Shown here piece after piece: positions 1-8,283 of a DNA stretch of 64,000 bases. The stretch comes from Bradyrhizobium sp. 1(2017) (GTDB lineage Bacteria; Pseudomonadota; Alphaproteobacteria; Rhizobiales; Xanthobacteraceae). Positions within the stretch are counted from its first letter, which is position 1; the number at the start of each line of letters is the position of its first letter. Both the position numbers and the translations under genes were made by a program. The DNA is taken from the NCBI RefSeq assembly GCF_011602485.2, contig NZ_CP050022.2, positions 5,290,001 through 5,354,000 on the forward strand, in the 5' to 3' direction. Below the pieces are notes generated by a model. That model was given only the letters and a program-made list of their open reading frames with translations. It searched no databases and was not told the origin of the DNA.

Positions 1-49
1 CCGGATAGTCGTTGCCGATGAGCCGATCGAGCGCGTGGATGCCCGCCAT
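1..49 (-). CDS. N-terminal fragment of an unidentified protein, cut by the window edge
   Basis: Only the first 16 codons lie in the window, reading leftward from an ATG at 49 (MAGIHALDRLIGNDYP). A strong Shine-Dalgarno (GGAGG on the minus strand, bases 60-64) sits 10 nt before that ATG, which makes a real gene start likely. Too little protein is visible to name a family. It is divergent from the SecD-like gene at 276, so the 226 bp between them should hold both promoters; I recognise no clear promoter or operator there. Confidence 0.5.
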   Translation of the reverse strand, partial: MAGIHALDRLIGNDYP

Positions 50-275
50 GGAATTCCGTCCTCCCTCAGATGCTCGTCCCGCCGCCCTGTCTTTTGACAT
101 TTTGGTCCGGCGAGGCCTCGGCCGATGGCCGGCCGAGCGCGGACAGAATGATGGATGATTTGGCGTTCGTCCATTGCCTGGCGTCTGCGTCGCTTGAACC
201 TCTGCGGCCGGTCTGGGGACCAAGAACTGGCACTGAATTCGCGCGCCAGCGCCCTGCCGCAAGACTTGAGGTCAC

Positions 276-1355
276 ATGACGACGCCCCCGCGGAACCGCA
301 TCACAAGGCTGATCGCCGCGTTCGCCGTCGCATCCGCGATCGCGTTGCCCTCCGCAACATTCGCCGCGGACAGCCAGCTCGACAAGATGCGTGCGAAGAT
401 CGCGGCATTCATCACCGACAAGATGGAGAAGCTGGGCGGATCGCGCATCGTCTACAAGGTGGACAGCGACGCCTTGCGGGAGGCGGTCGTCACGGATCTG
501 CGCGACGACGTCTACAGGACCTTGCGCGAGGGCCGGATCGCCTTCTCCGGCCTTGCGATCCGCGACGGCGGCGTCGACGTCAAGATCGCGGACGCCAAGG
601 GCCGCCAACTGCTCACGCGCAAGCTCGCCTCGGCCGCAGAGGGATTGCCCACGCATGCGCTCACCGTGACCGATGCCGGAGACGGGCTGATCAGGCTCGC
701 GCCGACCGATGCCGCGTCCGCCGCACGGCTGCACGACCTCGTCGAAGATTCCATCGCCATGATCGAGCAGCGCCTCAAGGACGCCGGCGTCACGCTGGCC
801 AGCGTCCAGCCCGAGGGAACGGACCGCATCCGCATCTTCCTGCCGGGCATGATGGAGCCCGAGCGCATCACCGCGATCTTCGCCAAGAAGGTGAAGGTCA
901 GCTTCCGCCCGATCGACGTCACGATGTCGGCGGAGCAGGCGCAATCCGGCACGCCTCCCGCGGGCACGGAAGTCATGTTGGGCTTCAAGGACAAGCACCA
1001 ATATCTCGTCAAGGCCAGCGCGCTCGACGGCGACGACATTAGCTACGCCGGACCTGGATTTACCACCGACACGAAGGAGCCGATCGCCTCGTTCCGCTTC
1101 AACGGCCGCGGTACGCGGCGCTTCGCCCACATCACGGCAGAGAACGTTGGAATGCCCTTCGCCATCGCGCTCGACGACAAGGTGATCTCCTCCCCCGTGA
1201 TCCGCGAGCCCATCACCGGCGGCTCCGTCCAGATTTCCGGCAACTTCACCCTGGAAGAGGCCAACAGCGTCGCCATGCTGCTGCGCGCCGGCTCGCTGCC
1301 CGGACGTCTTGGCCTTCTCGAGCAGCAGGTGATCCAACCCGCCGCCAAGCCGTAA
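276..1355 (+). CDS. Exported SecD-P1-domain-like protein without membrane segments
   Basis: A 359-residue protein with a signal peptide (about residues 1-30, cleavage near TFA-AD). The C-terminal part (about 270-355) closely follows the SecD periplasmic P1 region: FRFNGRGTRRF, a PFAIALDDKVISSP stretch, EPITGGSVQISGNF and a LLRAGSLPG stretch. Full SecD is about 500-600 residues, with six transmembrane helices after this region; here the protein stops where the helices would begin. It is therefore a soluble periplasmic relative, not a translocase subunit. No SecF or YajC is nearby. The start ATG follows the stretch ACTTGAGGTCAC, a usable ribosome site. Function unknown; a chaperone-like role in the periplasm would be a guess. 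Confidence 0.85.
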   Translation: MTTPPRNRITRLIAAFAVASAIALPSATFAADSQLDKMRAKIAAFITDKMEKLGGSRIVYKVDSDALREAVVTDLRDDVYRTLREGRIAFSGLAIRDGGVDVKIADAKGRQLLTRKLASAAEGLPTHALTVTDAGDGLIRLAPTDAASAARLHDLVEDSIAMIEQRLKDAGVTLASVQPEGTDRIRIFLPGMMEPERITAIFAKKVKVSFRPIDVTMSAEQAQSGTPPAGTEVMLGFKDKHQYLVKASALDGDDISYAGPGFTTDTKEPIASFRFNGRGTRRFAHITAENVGMPFAIALDDKVISSPVIREPITGGSVQISGNFTLEEANSVAMLLRAGSLPGRLGLLEQQVIQPAAKP

Positions 1356-1606
1356 GGCGAAGATCGTCCAACGCCCCGCCATGGGCCTCAAGCCCCTTCC
1401 GCAACGCCGAAGCCCGCCCCGAATCACGGCCGCATTGCAGCCAGACGCGCAACCAACGGGCAATTGCCGAAACGCCCGATCAGGTTAAAATTTGCCTCTT
1501 GCGACATGGCGGCCGAAGGCTTCATTTCAGACGGCCGTCACTCGATTTCGGCTATACCTGTCGAGCATACCGACCAAGACTGAAGGCCTTACGCGGGGTT
1601 AGTACC

Positions 1607-2413
1607 ATGCCGTCCGGCAGCGCAGACATTTCGTCGATCCTCGACCGCATTCTAGATGCGGCGACGGACAACCTCAGGATCGCGAAGATCCTGGTCCAGA
1701 TGGGCCTCGATCCGAACAACGTCACCTATGATGCGATCTTCAACCGGCTGCTGGAGATCTTCGTCCACAACATCACGTTTGCCAATCTGTTCGCCGCGGT
1801 CGGCGCTGGTTTCTTCGTCGCCACCCTCTTGATGCGGACCATGGTGCCGCTGCGCGTCGCCAACATGATCGGCTGCGCGTTCTTTGCCGTTTTCGGCGCG
1901 CTCTCCGCCAACGTCGCCACGTTCCTGCTCTATCTGCTGCTGCTTCCGATCAACGCCCTGCGCCTGCGGCAGATGCTCAAGCTCGTCAAGAAAGCGCGCC
2001 ACGCCGCCGAAGGCGACATGTCGATCGAATGGCTCAAGCCCTTCATGACCGAGCGCAAATATCGCCGCGGCGATACGCTGTTCAAGCTGCGCGACCCCGC
2101 GAAGGAGATGTTCCTCACCGTCACCGGCAAGTTCCTGGTCAAGGAGATCAATGTCGAGATCGGGCCCGGAGCGCTGATGGGCGAGCTCGGCTTCCTCACG
2201 CCGGACAACCGGCGCACGGGAACGGTCGAATGCATCGAAGACGGCCAGGTGCTGACGATCACCTATGACCGGCTGCTCGAGATCTACTTCCAGGATCCGC
2301 AGTTCGGCTACTACTTCCTGGTCCTGACCAGCCAGCGGCTCCTGCAAAACATTGACCGCCTGCAGAAGCAGCTCGCCAGCGAGCGAGCGGCCACCACGAA
2401 CAGGATCGCATGA
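1607..2413 (+). CDS. Membrane-anchored cyclic-nucleotide-binding (CRP-like/Popeye-like) protein
   Basis: 268 residues from ATG 1607 (MPSGSADISS). I prefer this to an in-frame start at 1499, because the added 36 residues are Arg-rich and look non-coding. Order: an N-terminal amphipathic stretch (1-50), two or three hydrophobic helices (about 58-80 and 83-118), then a cNMP-binding fold (about 145-235). The phosphate-binding-cassette-like segment is PGALMGELGFLTPDNRRTGT (about 187-206). There is no DNA-binding helix-turn-helix at the C terminus; it ends in a short coiled tail (RLQKQLASE). This membrane-plus-cNMP arrangement recalls Popeye-domain proteins. The ligand is not predictable by eye, because the canonical Arg of the cassette is displaced. 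Confidence 0.75.
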   Translation: MPSGSADISSILDRILDAATDNLRIAKILVQMGLDPNNVTYDAIFNRLLEIFVHNITFANLFAAVGAGFFVATLLMRTMVPLRVANMIGCAFFAVFGALSANVATFLLYLLLLPINALRLRQMLKLVKKARHAAEGDMSIEWLKPFMTERKYRRGDTLFKLRDPAKEMFLTVTGKFLVKEINVEIGPGALMGELGFLTPDNRRTGTVECIEDGQVLTITYDRLLEIYFQDPQFGYYFLVLTSQRLLQNIDRLQKQLASERAATTNRIA

Positions 2414-2420
2414 TCGCTGC

Positions 2421-3062
2421 TCAGCTCAGCAGCAGAGCCATGCCCGGATCGCCCTTCTCCATCGCGCGCCGGTAGGCCGGACGGTCACCGATGCGGCCGA
2501 GATATCTGACCACGTTCGGACAGCGCTGGAGATCATAGGGCTGGAAGTAGCGCATCGTGGTCAGCGAGAAACCCATCATGATGTCGGCCGTGGTGAAGGT
2601 GTCGCCCGCCAGATATTCGGCCTCACGAACGCGCGCATCCACCAGATCGAAGGCGCGATCCACGCGTCCCCGGGTCGCGCGCAGCATTGGATTGTCCTCT
2701 GCGAGCTTGAGCTGGTTCAGGATCATCAGCCGGCCCATGCCTGCTTGCAGCGTGCCGTTGGCGAAGTGAAACCAGTACAGGAATTGCGCGAAATCGGGAT
2801 CGTCGGCGCGCAGCACGAGGCGCCCATTGCCGTATCTGGCCATGATGTAGTCGACGATGGCGCCGGACTCCGCGAGCACGAGAGCGCCGTCGGTCACGAC
2901 GGGCGCCGCCCCGATCGGATGCAGCGCCTTGTACTCCGGGGGCGCCAGCATGGTGACGGAATCGCGCGCGTATCGCTTCAGCTCGTAGGGCAGCCCCAGC
3001 TCCTCGCACAGCCAGACGATGCGCTCGGATTGAGACTTGCCGAGGTGATGGACGGTGAGCAT
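2421..3062 (-). CDS. Glutathione S-transferase
   Basis: 213 residues from ATG 3062, chosen because AGGAGG lies 5 nt upstream; longer in-frame extensions to 3227 look non-coding. The N-terminal half is a thioredoxin-like GST domain (MLTVHHLGKSQSERIVWLCEELGL, a cis-Pro region IGAAPVV, and the glutathione-binding ESGAI motif). The C-terminal half is all-helical, with a T-F-T-T-A-D-I-M-M capping-box-like segment. It likely conjugates glutathione to electrophiles or reduces peroxides; the substrate is unknown. It is convergent with the cNMP-binding gene, whose stop is only 8 bp away, and divergent from murI. Confidence 0.85.
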   Translation of the reverse strand: MLTVHHLGKSQSERIVWLCEELGLPYELKRYARDSVTMLAPPEYKALHPIGAAPVVTDGALVLAESGAIVDYIMARYGNGRLVLRADDPDFAQFLYWFHFANGTLQAGMGRLMILNQLKLAEDNPMLRATRGRVDRAFDLVDARVREAEYLAGDTFTTADIMMGFSLTTMRYFQPYDLQRCPNVVRYLGRIGDRPAYRRAMEKGDPGMALLLS

Positions 3063-3246
3063 GAGGCCTCCTGGGACCGCAAGATTGGAGCACTGTGATG
3101 CCGCATCATACGTCGTGATGGCCGGCTTCCCGGAATTTTGCGGGCATGTCCCGCCGCATTCAACCCCTCGAGATCGGTCCCAGGCGGGCCCGCCGCAAAA
3201 TCGCCCTAAAAACCGAATGGTAACCATGGCGGGCTAGGGTAACGAC

Positions 3247-4044
3247 GTGACCAATTCTCCGACCATCCTGGTGTTCGATTCCGGCCTTGGCGGGCTCACG
3301 GTGCTCCGTGAGGTCGTGGCCGCTTGCCCGGACGCCCATTACGTCTACGTCGCCGACGACGCCTTCTTCCCCTACGGCCACCACAGCGAGGACGAGATCA
3401 TCGCACGCGTGGTGCCGTTGATGGGTGAATTGATCGGCACGCATGATCCCGATCTCGTCGTCATCGCCTGCAACACGGCATCCACCCTGGTGCTGTCGCA
3501 CCTGCGCGCCGCTTATTCGCTGCCCTTTGTCGGCACGGTGCCGGCGATCAAGCCGGCCTGCGCGCAGTCGAAGACCCGCCGCGTCTCGGTCCTCGGCACC
3601 AAGGGCACGGTGAAGCGGGAATATACCAAGGCACTGATCCGCGACTTCGCGCAGGGCTGCGAGGTGACGCTGGTCGGCTCGCCCGAGCTTGCCTCGCTGG
3701 CTGAAGCCGAGCTCAGCGGAGCTCCGATAAGCGACGAGGCCATCCTCGCCGAGCTCGCCTCCTGCTTCGTCGGCAAGGCCTCGGATGTGGCATCGCGCAC
3801 CGACACGGTGGTGCTCGCCTGCACGCATTATCCGCTGCTGCTCGACCGGATGAAGAAGCTCGCACCCTGGCCGGTCGACTGGATCGACCCCGCGCCCGCC
3901 ATCGCCCGCCGCGTCTCCGATCTGCTTGGCCCGCGGATCGGCGCCATCGCGCAGGACCGCGCCGCGATGATCTTCACCTCGAACCGCGTGCATGGCCTGT
4001 CGGCCATGCTGACATCGTTCTTCGGCGGCCGCGCAGTCGCCTGA
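3247..4044 (+). CDS. murI: Glutamate racemase
   Basis: Converts L-glutamate to D-glutamate for peptidoglycan. 265 residues, the usual length. The two catalytic cysteines are in ACNTAS (C75) and ACTHYPLL (C192, followed by H194), and the conserved DSGLGG loop starts at D11. The start is GTG at 3247, directly opening the conserved N terminus. No partner cell-wall genes are adjacent; the next gene starts 60 bp downstream and could be co-transcribed. Confidence 0.96.
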   Translation: MTNSPTILVFDSGLGGLTVLREVVAACPDAHYVYVADDAFFPYGHHSEDEIIARVVPLMGELIGTHDPDLVVIACNTASTLVLSHLRAAYSLPFVGTVPAIKPACAQSKTRRVSVLGTKGTVKREYTKALIRDFAQGCEVTLVGSPELASLAEAELSGAPISDEAILAELASCFVGKASDVASRTDTVVLACTHYPLLLDRMKKLAPWPVDWIDPAPAIARRVSDLLGPRIGAIAQDRAAMIFTSNRVHGLSAMLTSFFGGRAVA

Positions 4045-4104
4045 CCTTGCGTCCCGACGGCGCGCTGCTAGGCTCGCCGTCGTCATCTCTGCGCAGGTCA
4101 TCAC

Positions 4105-4878
4105 ATGTCGGTCCCCGCAAAGCCGCTCAATCGCCTCCGCCAATTGTGGAGCGAGGGACGCCCCGCCTTCGGCGCGATCGCGACCATTCCGAGCGTGCAG
4201 ATGGTGCAGATCATGGCGCGCTCGCTCGACTGGATCATCGTCGATCTCGAACACGGCCCGATCGGATTGACCGAAGCACATGCGATGATCGCCGCAACAA
4301 CCGGCACGCCATGCACGCCGCTTGTGCGGATCGCCGCGAACGAGCCATGGCTTGCCAAGGCGCCGATGGACATCGGCGCCTTCGGCATCAACTTCCCGAT
4401 GATCACGAGCCGCGCCGACGCCGAGAAGGCGGTGCGAAGCGTGCGCTATCCGCCGCGCGGCGATCGCCTCTGGGGCCCCTTCCACGCGCCGTTCCGCTGG
4501 GGCCAGTCGATGCCGGATTACATGGCCAGTGCCGACGACGAGATGATCTGCATGATCACCATCGAGCATGTCGATGCGGTCAATCGCATCGACGAGATCA
4601 TGGCCACGCCCGGCATCGACGTTGCCGTGATCGGTCCGGGCGACCTCGCCACCTCCATCAACAAGCGCGGCCAGATGGACGATCCGGAATTGCTGGAGCT
4701 GGTCGCCCGTGCGGAGGCCGGCATCCTCAGAAGCGGCGTGCCGATCGGCGGCGTGGCGCGCACCGCCGACCAAGCCAACGCCCTGATCGACCGCGGCTAC
4801 CGCGCGATCGCGCTCGGCTTCGACTGGTCCCTGTTCCAGCGTGGCATCATGACGGCGTTCGACGGGATCAAGCGCTGA
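4105..4878 (+). CDS. HpcH/HpaI-family class II aldolase
   Basis: 257 residues, full length for the metal-dependent pyruvate aldolase family (HpcH/HpaI, also YfaU/GarL types). Visible signatures are WIIVDLEHGP (H50 as catalytic base), the PLVRIAANEP strand, the glycine/proline-rich turn around GDRLWGPF, TIEHVDAV and the metal/substrate loop VIGPGDLA. It should catalyse reversible retro-aldol cleavage of a 2-keto-3-deoxy or 4-hydroxy-2-oxo acid to pyruvate and an aldehyde. Neighbours give no pathway, so the physiological substrate is open. Confidence 0.88.
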   Translation: MSVPAKPLNRLRQLWSEGRPAFGAIATIPSVQMVQIMARSLDWIIVDLEHGPIGLTEAHAMIAATTGTPCTPLVRIAANEPWLAKAPMDIGAFGINFPMITSRADAEKAVRSVRYPPRGDRLWGPFHAPFRWGQSMPDYMASADDEMICMITIEHVDAVNRIDEIMATPGIDVAVIGPGDLATSINKRGQMDDPELLELVARAEAGILRSGVPIGGVARTADQANALIDRGYRAIALGFDWSLFQRGIMTAFDGIKR

Positions 4879-4946
4879 ACTGGCGAGCACGGCCTTGCCG
4901 GGAACCGCGACGCTGCTAGGGTCGGCGGCTCCAGGGAGGAAAAATC

Positions 4947-5330
4947 ATGCTCAAAAAGACCTTGCTCGCCCTTGCCTTCACCGGCCTTGCCGTTGCCGCC
5001 TTTGCCCAGCAGCCCGGCATCAAGCGCACCCCACTCCAGAAAGTCGAGTTTCCGGAGGGCTACAACACCATCACAGCCATCGCAGAAGTCCCGGCGGGCG
5101 GCGCTGCCGGACGTCATACCCATCCGGGGATCGAGACCGGCTACGTGCTGGAGGGCGAGCTGAATCTCCTCATCGACGGGCAGCCGGCGAAAACCCTGAA
5201 GGCCGGTGATTCCTACCAGATCCCGGCAGGCGTCGTACACGACGCCAAGGCTCATGGCGACAAGGCCATGAAAGTGCTTGGAATTTACGTCGTGGACAAG
5301 ACCAAGCCGTTGGCCTCGCCGGCGCCCTGA
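4947..5330 (+). CDS. Exported small cupin-domain protein
   Basis: 127 residues with a signal peptide (about 1-19, ending VAAFAQQ). The remainder is a single cupin barrel: GRHTHPGIETGYVLEGEL (metal ligands H, H, E) and later AGDSYQIPAGVVHDA (third His). An AGGGAGGA ribosome site lies just before ATG 4947. Single-domain periplasmic cupins of this sort are common in Bradyrhizobium; the reaction is not assigned. Confidence 0.85.
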   Translation: MLKKTLLALAFTGLAVAAFAQQPGIKRTPLQKVEFPEGYNTITAIAEVPAGGAAGRHTHPGIETGYVLEGELNLLIDGQPAKTLKAGDSYQIPAGVVHDAKAHGDKAMKVLGIYVVDKTKPLASPAP

Positions 5331-5435
5331 TGCGGCGAACCGACCGGCCCCAAGCAGGTTGGTTCATGCTAGAGCGAGCGGGCGGGCCCCGCTCGCTGCA
5401 CATATTTTAATCTTTGATCCGGAACCGAAAGACCA

Positions 5436-6203
5436 ATGCGCGGGACGCCCAAGACCATCTCGCTGCGGCGCCGCCTGATTTGCGACCTCATGCATGCCTC
5501 GATGGGCGTGCCTTTCGTCTCGCTGTCCCGCACGCTCAGCATCCGCCCCGTGCTGGAGGCCCGCGCAGGCACAACGGCGCCTGCCGGCTGGGCTGCGATG
5601 TTCGTCAAGGCCTTTGCCCTGGTGGCCAGGGATGAGCCGATCCTGCGCACCGTCTACGCCAAATGGCCTTGGCCGACCCTTTATGAATTGCCCAAGAGCG
5701 TGGCGCTGGTGGCGATCGCCCGGGTCGACGACGGCGAGGAATGCGTCATCCCGCAGCGAATCGTGGCCCCCGACGCGCTGGCGCTGACGGCCGTCGATGC
5801 CGAGATCCGGCGCGCCAAGACGGCGCCGGTCGAGGATGTTCCCATGTTCCGCAAGATCATGCGGGCGACCCGCCTCCCGTTCCCGCTGCGGCGCCTGTCC
5901 TGGGCGGTGGGGCTGAATTTCGGCCGGCAGCGCGGCAATTGGTTCGGCAGCTTTGCGGTCAGCTCGGTGGCCGCCTATGGCGGCGGCGAGCTCCACCCCA
6001 TTACGCCCGGCCCCTTCATCGTCAGCTATGGAACGGTCGAGGCGGACCAGACCATCCATGTCGTGATCCGCTGGGATCACCGGGTGACGGATGCCGCCCC
6101 GATCGCCCGGGTCCTGACGCGGCTGGAACAGGTCCTGAACACTGAAATCGCTGGCGAATTGCGGGCGGCCGGGTCAAAGCCGATCCGGGCGGTCAGGACC
6201 TGA
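5436..6203 (+). CDS. Stand-alone 2-oxoacid-dehydrogenase-type acyltransferase domain protein
   Basis: 255 residues resembling the E2 catalytic (CAT/BCCT-like) domain of lipoyl-dependent dehydrogenases. The C-terminal motif IRWDHRVTDAAP corresponds to the E2 active-site DHRVVDGA, keeping the catalytic His and Asp but with T and A in place of V and G. There is no lipoyl domain and no E1/E3-binding domain, and no dehydrogenase genes are adjacent, so it is unlikely to be part of pyruvate or oxoglutarate dehydrogenase. N-terminal residues MHASMGVPFVSLSRTL also fit an E2 core. It probably transfers acyl groups from CoA to an unknown acceptor. Confidence 0.7.
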   Translation: MRGTPKTISLRRRLICDLMHASMGVPFVSLSRTLSIRPVLEARAGTTAPAGWAAMFVKAFALVARDEPILRTVYAKWPWPTLYELPKSVALVAIARVDDGEECVIPQRIVAPDALALTAVDAEIRRAKTAPVEDVPMFRKIMRATRLPFPLRRLSWAVGLNFGRQRGNWFGSFAVSSVAAYGGGELHPITPGPFIVSYGTVEADQTIHVVIRWDHRVTDAAPIARVLTRLEQVLNTEIAGELRAAGSKPIRAVRT

Positions 6204-6220
6204 TTCCGGGGCCATTCGCA

Positions 6221-6250
6221 TTGACAGCGAACCCCAAACTCCCCTAAAAG
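6221..6250 (+). promoter_or_regulatory. Predicted sigma-70 promoter of rpsD
   Basis: A perfect TTGACA at 6221-6226 is followed 17-18 bp later by CTAAAA/TAAAAG as a weak -10. It lies about 150 bp before rpsD and just after the previous gene's stop, where a ribosomal-protein promoter is expected. Confidence 0.5.
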
Positions 6251-6258
6251 CCGCCTGC

Positions 6259-6282
6259 TCGCGGGCCGATTTCGGCCCGCGA
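6259..6282 (+). promoter_or_regulatory. Stable stem-loop in the rpsD leader
   Basis: An 11-bp perfect inverted repeat (TCGCGGGCCGA / TCGGCCCGCGA with a 2-nt centre) in the predicted 5' leader of rpsD. No T run follows, so it is not an intrinsic terminator. Position in the leader suggests an autoregulatory or mRNA-stabilising structure; S4 is a known translational autorepressor in other bacteria, so an S4 site is possible but not shown. Confidence 0.4.
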
Positions 6283-6403
6283 AGCGTTTCGCGACCCGTG
6301 GTCCACTCCCTTAAGCTTTGGGGATCGGACCTGTCGGTGCCGGGCTTATGCCCGTCACACAGGAGGGCGCGTTTCCTCAAACCATGCAACCGAAGAGGAC
6401 GCG

Positions 6404-7021
6404 ATGACTAAGCGCAGTGAGGCGAAGTACAAGATCGATCGCCGTATGGGCCAGAACATCTGGGGCCGCCCGAAGAGCCCCGTGAACCGCAGGGAATACG
6501 GCCCCGGCCAGCACGGCCAGCGCCGCAAGGGCAAGCTCTCCGACTTCGGCGTGCAGCTCCGCGCCAAGCAGAAGCTGAAGGGCTACTACGCCAACATCAG
6601 CGAGCGCCAGTTCCACGGCATCTACGTGGAAGCCAGCCGTCTCAAGGGTGACACCGGCGAGAACCTGATCGGCCTGCTCGAGCGTCGTCTCGACGCGGTC
6701 GTGTACCGCGCCAAGTTCGTCTCCACGATCTTCGCCGCGCGCCAGTTCATCAACCACGGCCACATCAAGGTGAACGGCCGCAAGGTCAACATCTCGAGCT
6801 ACCAGCTCAAGGTCGGCGACGTCATCGAGGTGAAGGAAGCCTCCAAGCAGCTCGCCCACGTGCTCGAAGCCAGCCAGCTCCCCGAGCGTGACACGCCCGA
6901 CTATCTCGAAGTCGACCACGGCAAGATGACCGCGAAGTACACCCGCATCCCCAGCCTCTCCGACGTGCCGTTCCCGGTGCAGATGGAGCCGCATCTGGTC
7001 GTCGAATTCTATTCGCGCTAA
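6404..7021 (+). CDS. rpsD: 30S ribosomal protein S4
   Basis: 205 residues, full length. N terminus [21 protein letters not shown] is typical of alphaproteobacterial S4. The S4 RNA-binding domain occupies about 95-155 ([30 protein letters not shown]). Binds 16S rRNA and nucleates 30S assembly. As in other Rhizobiales it stands alone, outside the alpha operon, with its own promoter, leader and terminator. Confidence 0.98.
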   Translation: MTKRSEAKYKIDRRMGQNIWGRPKSPVNRREYGPGQHGQRRKGKLSDFGVQLRAKQKLKGYYANISERQFHGIYVEASRLKGDTGENLIGLLERRLDAVVYRAKFVSTIFAARQFINHGHIKVNGRKVNISSYQLKVGDVIEVKEASKQLAHVLEASQLPERDTPDYLEVDHGKMTAKYTRIPSLSDVPFPVQMEPHLVVEFYSR

Positions 7022-7034
7022 GATCTGAATATCG

Positions 7035-7062
7035 AAAGGCCCCGGTTCGCCGGGGCCTTTTT
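7035..7062 (+). terminator. Intrinsic terminator after rpsD
   Basis: An 11-bp perfect stem (AAAGGCCCCGG / CCGGGGCCTTT) with a TTCG tetraloop at 7046-7049, followed by TT. Textbook rho-independent terminator 13 bp after the rpsD stop. Confidence 0.93.
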
Positions 7063-7109
7063 GCTTTAGAGCCACGTCAGTGGCCGTCCCCGCCGCTAGG
7101 AGGCGTCTC

Positions 7110-8177
7110 ATGCTCTACACCCCTCCCCCCATCGATCCCAAGGCGCCGCCGGTGCGCATCAATCTGCTGTCGGACACGCAGACCAGGCCGACGCCTGCGA
7201 TGCGCGAGGCGATGGCGCGGGCAGAGGTCGGCGACGAGCAGGTCGGCGACGATCCAACCGTCAATGCGCTGTGCGAGCGCGTTGCCGATCTGCTCGGCAA
7301 GGAGGCCGCGGTCTACATGCCCTCGGGCACGATGTGCAACGTCACCGCGACGCTGGTGCATTGCCGCCCCGGCGACGAGATCCTCGCGCATGAGACCGCG
7401 CACATCATCGCCCGCGAAGGCGGCGCGCACGCTGCCATCGGCGGCTTCCAGGTCACCCAGCTCAAGGGCCCCGACGGCCAGTTCACGCCGGAAACGTTCC
7501 GCAAGGCGCTGCATCCGCGCACCCGCTACCAGCCGCCGCAGACCGTCGTCAGCGTCGAGCAGACCGCCAATATCGGCGGCGGCACGATCTGGAAGAAGGC
7601 CGCGCTCGACGAGATCGTCGCGATCGCCAAGCAGCACGGCCTCATCACCCATATGGACGGCGCCCGCCTGCTCAACGCCACCGTGGCGAGCGGCATCTCG
7701 CCGCGCGACATGACCGCGGGATGGGATTCGGCCTGGATCGATTTCTCCAAGGGCCTCGGTGCGCCGATCGGCGGCGTGCTGGCAGGCTCGCGCGCCTTCA
7801 TCGACGCGGTGTGGCAGTGGAAGCAGCGCCTCGGCGGCTCGATGCGGCAGGCTGGCGTCTGTGCGGCTGCCTGCATCTATGCGCTCGATCATCACGTCGA
7901 GCGGCTCGCCGACGACCACACCAATGCGCGCGCGCTCGCCCGCGGCTTGTCGCAGATCGCCGGCATCGAGGTGCAGGAGCCCGAGACGAATCTCGTGTTC
8001 TTCAAGCCTGATGGCGCCGGCATTCCCGGCGACAAGATGGTCGCGGCGCTGCGCCAGCGCGGCGTCACGCTCGCGATGATGGACGGCCGCATACGCGCCT
8101 GCACCCATCTCGACGTCAATGCGGGCCAGATCGAGGAAACGATCGGATACGTCCGCGACATCGTGCGCGGGGCGTAA
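7110..8177 (+). CDS. Threonine aldolase family, PLP-dependent lyase
   Basis: 355 residues from ATG 7110, which has AGGAGG 6 nt upstream; the earlier GTG at 7080 has no ribosome site. Fold-type I PLP enzyme: N terminus [18 protein letters not shown] is the family opening, YMPSGTMCN is the phosphate loop, MDGARLLNA carries the PLP-pairing Asp, and [11 protein letters not shown] holds the Schiff-base lysine (K214). It should cleave L-threonine or L-allo-threonine to glycine and acetaldehyde; stereospecificity cannot be read. Transcribed on its own after the rpsD terminator. Confidence 0.92.
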   Translation: MLYTPPPIDPKAPPVRINLLSDTQTRPTPAMREAMARAEVGDEQVGDDPTVNALCERVADLLGKEAAVYMPSGTMCNVTATLVHCRPGDEILAHETAHIIAREGGAHAAIGGFQVTQLKGPDGQFTPETFRKALHPRTRYQPPQTVVSVEQTANIGGGTIWKKAALDEIVAIAKQHGLITHMDGARLLNATVASGISPRDMTAGWDSAWIDFSKGLGAPIGGVLAGSRAFIDAVWQWKQRLGGSMRQAGVCAAACIYALDHHVERLADDHTNARALARGLSQIAGIEVQEPETNLVFFKPDGAGIPGDKMVAALRQRGVTLAMMDGRIRACTHLDVNAGQIEETIGYVRDIVRGA

Positions 8178-8187
8178 AGTTCAGTCC

Positions 8188-8266
8188 CGTAGCCCGGGTG
8201 AGCGAAGCGATACCCGGGACTTCGCTCGCAAGGATCCCGGATGTCGCTGCGCTCATCCGGGCTACG
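8188..8266. repeat. Intergenic palindromic repeat (CGTAGCCCGG type)
   Basis: Imperfect inverted repeat beginning CGTAGCCCGGGTGAGCGAAG and ending CATCCGGGCTACG, with internal GCGATACCCGGG and CCCGGATGTCGC arms. The same element recurs at 18020-18098. It sits between convergent genes and may act as a bidirectional terminator or be a REP/BIME-like element. Confidence 0.85.
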
Positions 8267-8283
8267 CGGTCTGCGAAAAGGAC

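Noticed and set aside
66..1463. Long minus-strand open frame opposite the SecD-like gene
   Set aside because: Composition rich in Arg, Gly and Asp from reverse reading of a GC-rich gene; no ribosome site or family pattern.
3217..3227. ATGGTAACCAT palindrome before murI
   Set aside because: Short dyad with no second copy or matching regulator; likely chance.
3160..4890. 576-codon minus-strand frame opposite murI and the aldolase
   Set aside because: Antisense to two clearly recognised genes; no known motif.
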